Part shown: positions 58,492-59,348 of the stretch, piece by piece
Layout of the letters: every line of letters starts with the position of its first letter
Numbering within the stretch: position 1 is the stretch's first letter
Assembly (NCBI GenBank): GCA_903851195.1
Contig: CAINNJ010000016.1
Span: 1 to 59,348, forward strand
Reading direction: 5' to 3'
Source of the DNA: an uncultured Acidobacteriia bacterium
Lineage (GTDB): Bacteria; Acidobacteriota; Terriglobia; Bryobacterales; Bryobacteraceae
DNA: 59,348 bases
Made by a program: the position numbers and the translations under genes
Notes under the pieces: generated by a model
What the model saw: the letters and a program-made list of their open reading frames with translations, nothing else
Databases searched by the model: none
Told to the model about the DNA's origin: nothing

Positions 58492-59112
58492 ATGCATGAC
58501 CCAGCAGCATACCGACGGGAGCGCGACGAACGGCGGGCTGAAATCGATGCCAATCGTACCCCTGAGCAAAAGGCAGAGGCCGCGCGGATTCGAGCGGATC
58601 GAGCCGCTTACGACGCGTTACCGAACCACGCCAAAAATGCGCTCGAAGAATTGGAAGTCTTTAAGGCGTTTGCGGAGGTGTCGCACCTTGGCGTAGACGA
58701 CGGCTCGTCCGCGAACGCTTCGCCACCCGCGCCAGATATTCGCTGCACGATCAATGGAGCCGAGCGTTATTTCGAGTTAGGAGAAATCACAGACGAACCC
58801 ACAGCGCGGGCCGTTGCCGCCGCGCTGAAGCACGATGAGCCGCGCGGAACTGCCTTCTCTCAAAATAGACCGTTCGCGTCCATCATCCGAAAAAAAGCCT
58901 CCAGGACATACTCAAGCGGAGCACCTGCCGAACTGGTGCTTTACTACCGAACGCAGGCCGCTCCTTGCCCGGAATATTTCGACGACATGGTGAAGCTGAA
59001 CATGCCAGACATGCAGGCGCTAGTTAGCAACGGCCAATTTAAGCGTGTCTGGATTTTTGATTTCGCTCACAGGACGATCCTCTGGAATTCGGAGGCACGA
59101 CTCACTCCTTAG
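58492..59112 (+). CDS. hypothetical protein
   Basis: 206 aa. Charged helical N-terminus (YRRERDERRAEIDANRTPEQ; KNALEELEVFKAFAEVSHLG), then a globular part (DIRCTINGAERYFELGEITD; PFASIIRKKASRTY; AELVLYYRTQAAPCPEYFDD; FKRVWIFDFAHRTILW). The C-terminal portion has the strand pattern of small nuclease-like or PDDEXK-like folds but I see no clear catalytic set. Codon use is less GC-rich than the left part of the window, in keeping with an accessory region. Confidence 0.65.
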   Translation: MHDPAAYRRERDERRAEIDANRTPEQKAEAARIRADRAAYDALPNHAKNALEELEVFKAFAEVSHLGVDDGSSANASPPAPDIRCTINGAERYFELGEITDEPTARAVAAALKHDEPRGTAFSQNRPFASIIRKKASRTYSSGAPAELVLYYRTQAAPCPEYFDDMVKLNMPDMQALVSNGQFKRVWIFDFAHRTILWNSEARLTP

Positions 59113-59289
59113 AAGGGCACGGTCACGGGTGCCTGAAGATGAGCGCAGGAGGTAATTTCTACGGAACAATTTCTCGCCACCGTCACCGTAATCGAGACCG
59201 CCTTCCTGTGTACCGGTTCAGATGAAAGATGAGAAAGGCCCTAATGGATCTCGGAAGTCCCGCCGATAGAGGAGTGTGGAGCGAGACAC

Positions 59290-59348
59290 TTGACGAGAGA
59301 ACGCCGACACTGGAGCGCACAGGAAAAGGTTAAGCTGCTGCGCCGACA
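59290..59348 (+). mobile_element. 5' end of an IS3-type transposase gene (cut by the window)
   Basis: From TTG 59290 the frame reads TRERRHWSAQEKVKLLRR, the start of IS3-family OrfA (helix-turn-helix, 'W[ST]AxEKvxxLRR'). Continues past the window. The left inverted repeat should lie in 59113-59289 but I could not identify it. Confidence 0.5.

Noticed and set aside
1-59348. CRISPR arrays
   Set aside because: No regularly spaced repeats with unique spacers were seen; the only direct repeats are the 15-bp, 20-bp and 50-bp ones reported.

Overview
The window is a high-GC bacterial chromosome segment, most likely from an acidobacterium of the Bryobacterales/Solibacter type. That placement is inferred from gene content: a carboxypeptidase-like-domain TonB receptor, a VWFA-related secreted protein, DUF4331, BNR-repeat 'glycosyl hydrolase', DUF1624/DUF5009 acyltransferase-like proteins, exosortase-sorted proteins and several multihaem cytochromes. 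No rRNA, tRNA or CRISPR array was seen. Many genes are translationally coupled through ATGA or GTGA overlaps, and GTG/TTG starts are common.

Layout. 0.2-4.0 kb: two tandem TolC-type outer-membrane channels (minus). 4.2-6.1 kb: pyrE-truA-ppa. 6.2-10.9 kb: a VWA protein, then a tightly coupled set of a cytochrome c/beta-barrel fusion, a five-haem cytochrome and an unknown 336-aa protein. 10.9-16.2 kb (minus): TPR protein, two small secreted proteins, a 53-aa VPEID-CTERM protein, an exosortase E/CAAX-protease fusion and a multipass acyltransferase-like protein. 16.2-19.3 kb: purH, an Xre/RES toxin-antitoxin pair and an orphan MntA-type nucleotidyltransferase. 19.3-25.8 kb: BNR-repeat secreted protein, sugar isomerase-like TIM barrel, SPL-like radical SAM protein, ECF sigma factor and anti-sigma factor. 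25.8-29.9 kb: ksgA, a PEP-CTERM protein running antisense into it, a glycosyltransferase-methyltransferase fusion, decayed BTAD-regulator and FAD-oxidase fragments, and a hicAB locus with a broken hicA. 29.9-38.3 kb: PfpI-like protein, SirB1-like protein, DapA-family aldolase, DUF2760 plus two divergent Hsp70s, and a globin-ankyrin fusion. 38.2-38.9 kb: a decayed membrane-protein gene between two 50-bp direct repeats. 38.9-41.8 kb (minus): decahaem cytochrome plus large beta-barrel, a probable porin-cytochrome electron conduit. 41.9-47.9 kb: gatB, bcp, a glycine-zipper protein, HEAT and TPR proteins and a DUF4331 protein. 48-55.6 kb: sulfatase, TonB receptor, DUF1624 protein, DinB, NmrA and a divergent TetR regulator with a visible promoter/operator. 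55.8-59.3 kb: accessory region with a RelE/ParE pair, a truncated VapC with its antitoxin, a Fic/VbhA-like pair, an unknown protein and the 5' end of an IS3-type transposase.

The themes that stand out are protein sorting (a complete-looking VPEID-CTERM/exosortase E cassette beside a separate PEP-CTERM substrate), envelope electron transfer (two unrelated cytochrome/beta-barrel loci), and many toxin-antitoxin modules in different states of decay.
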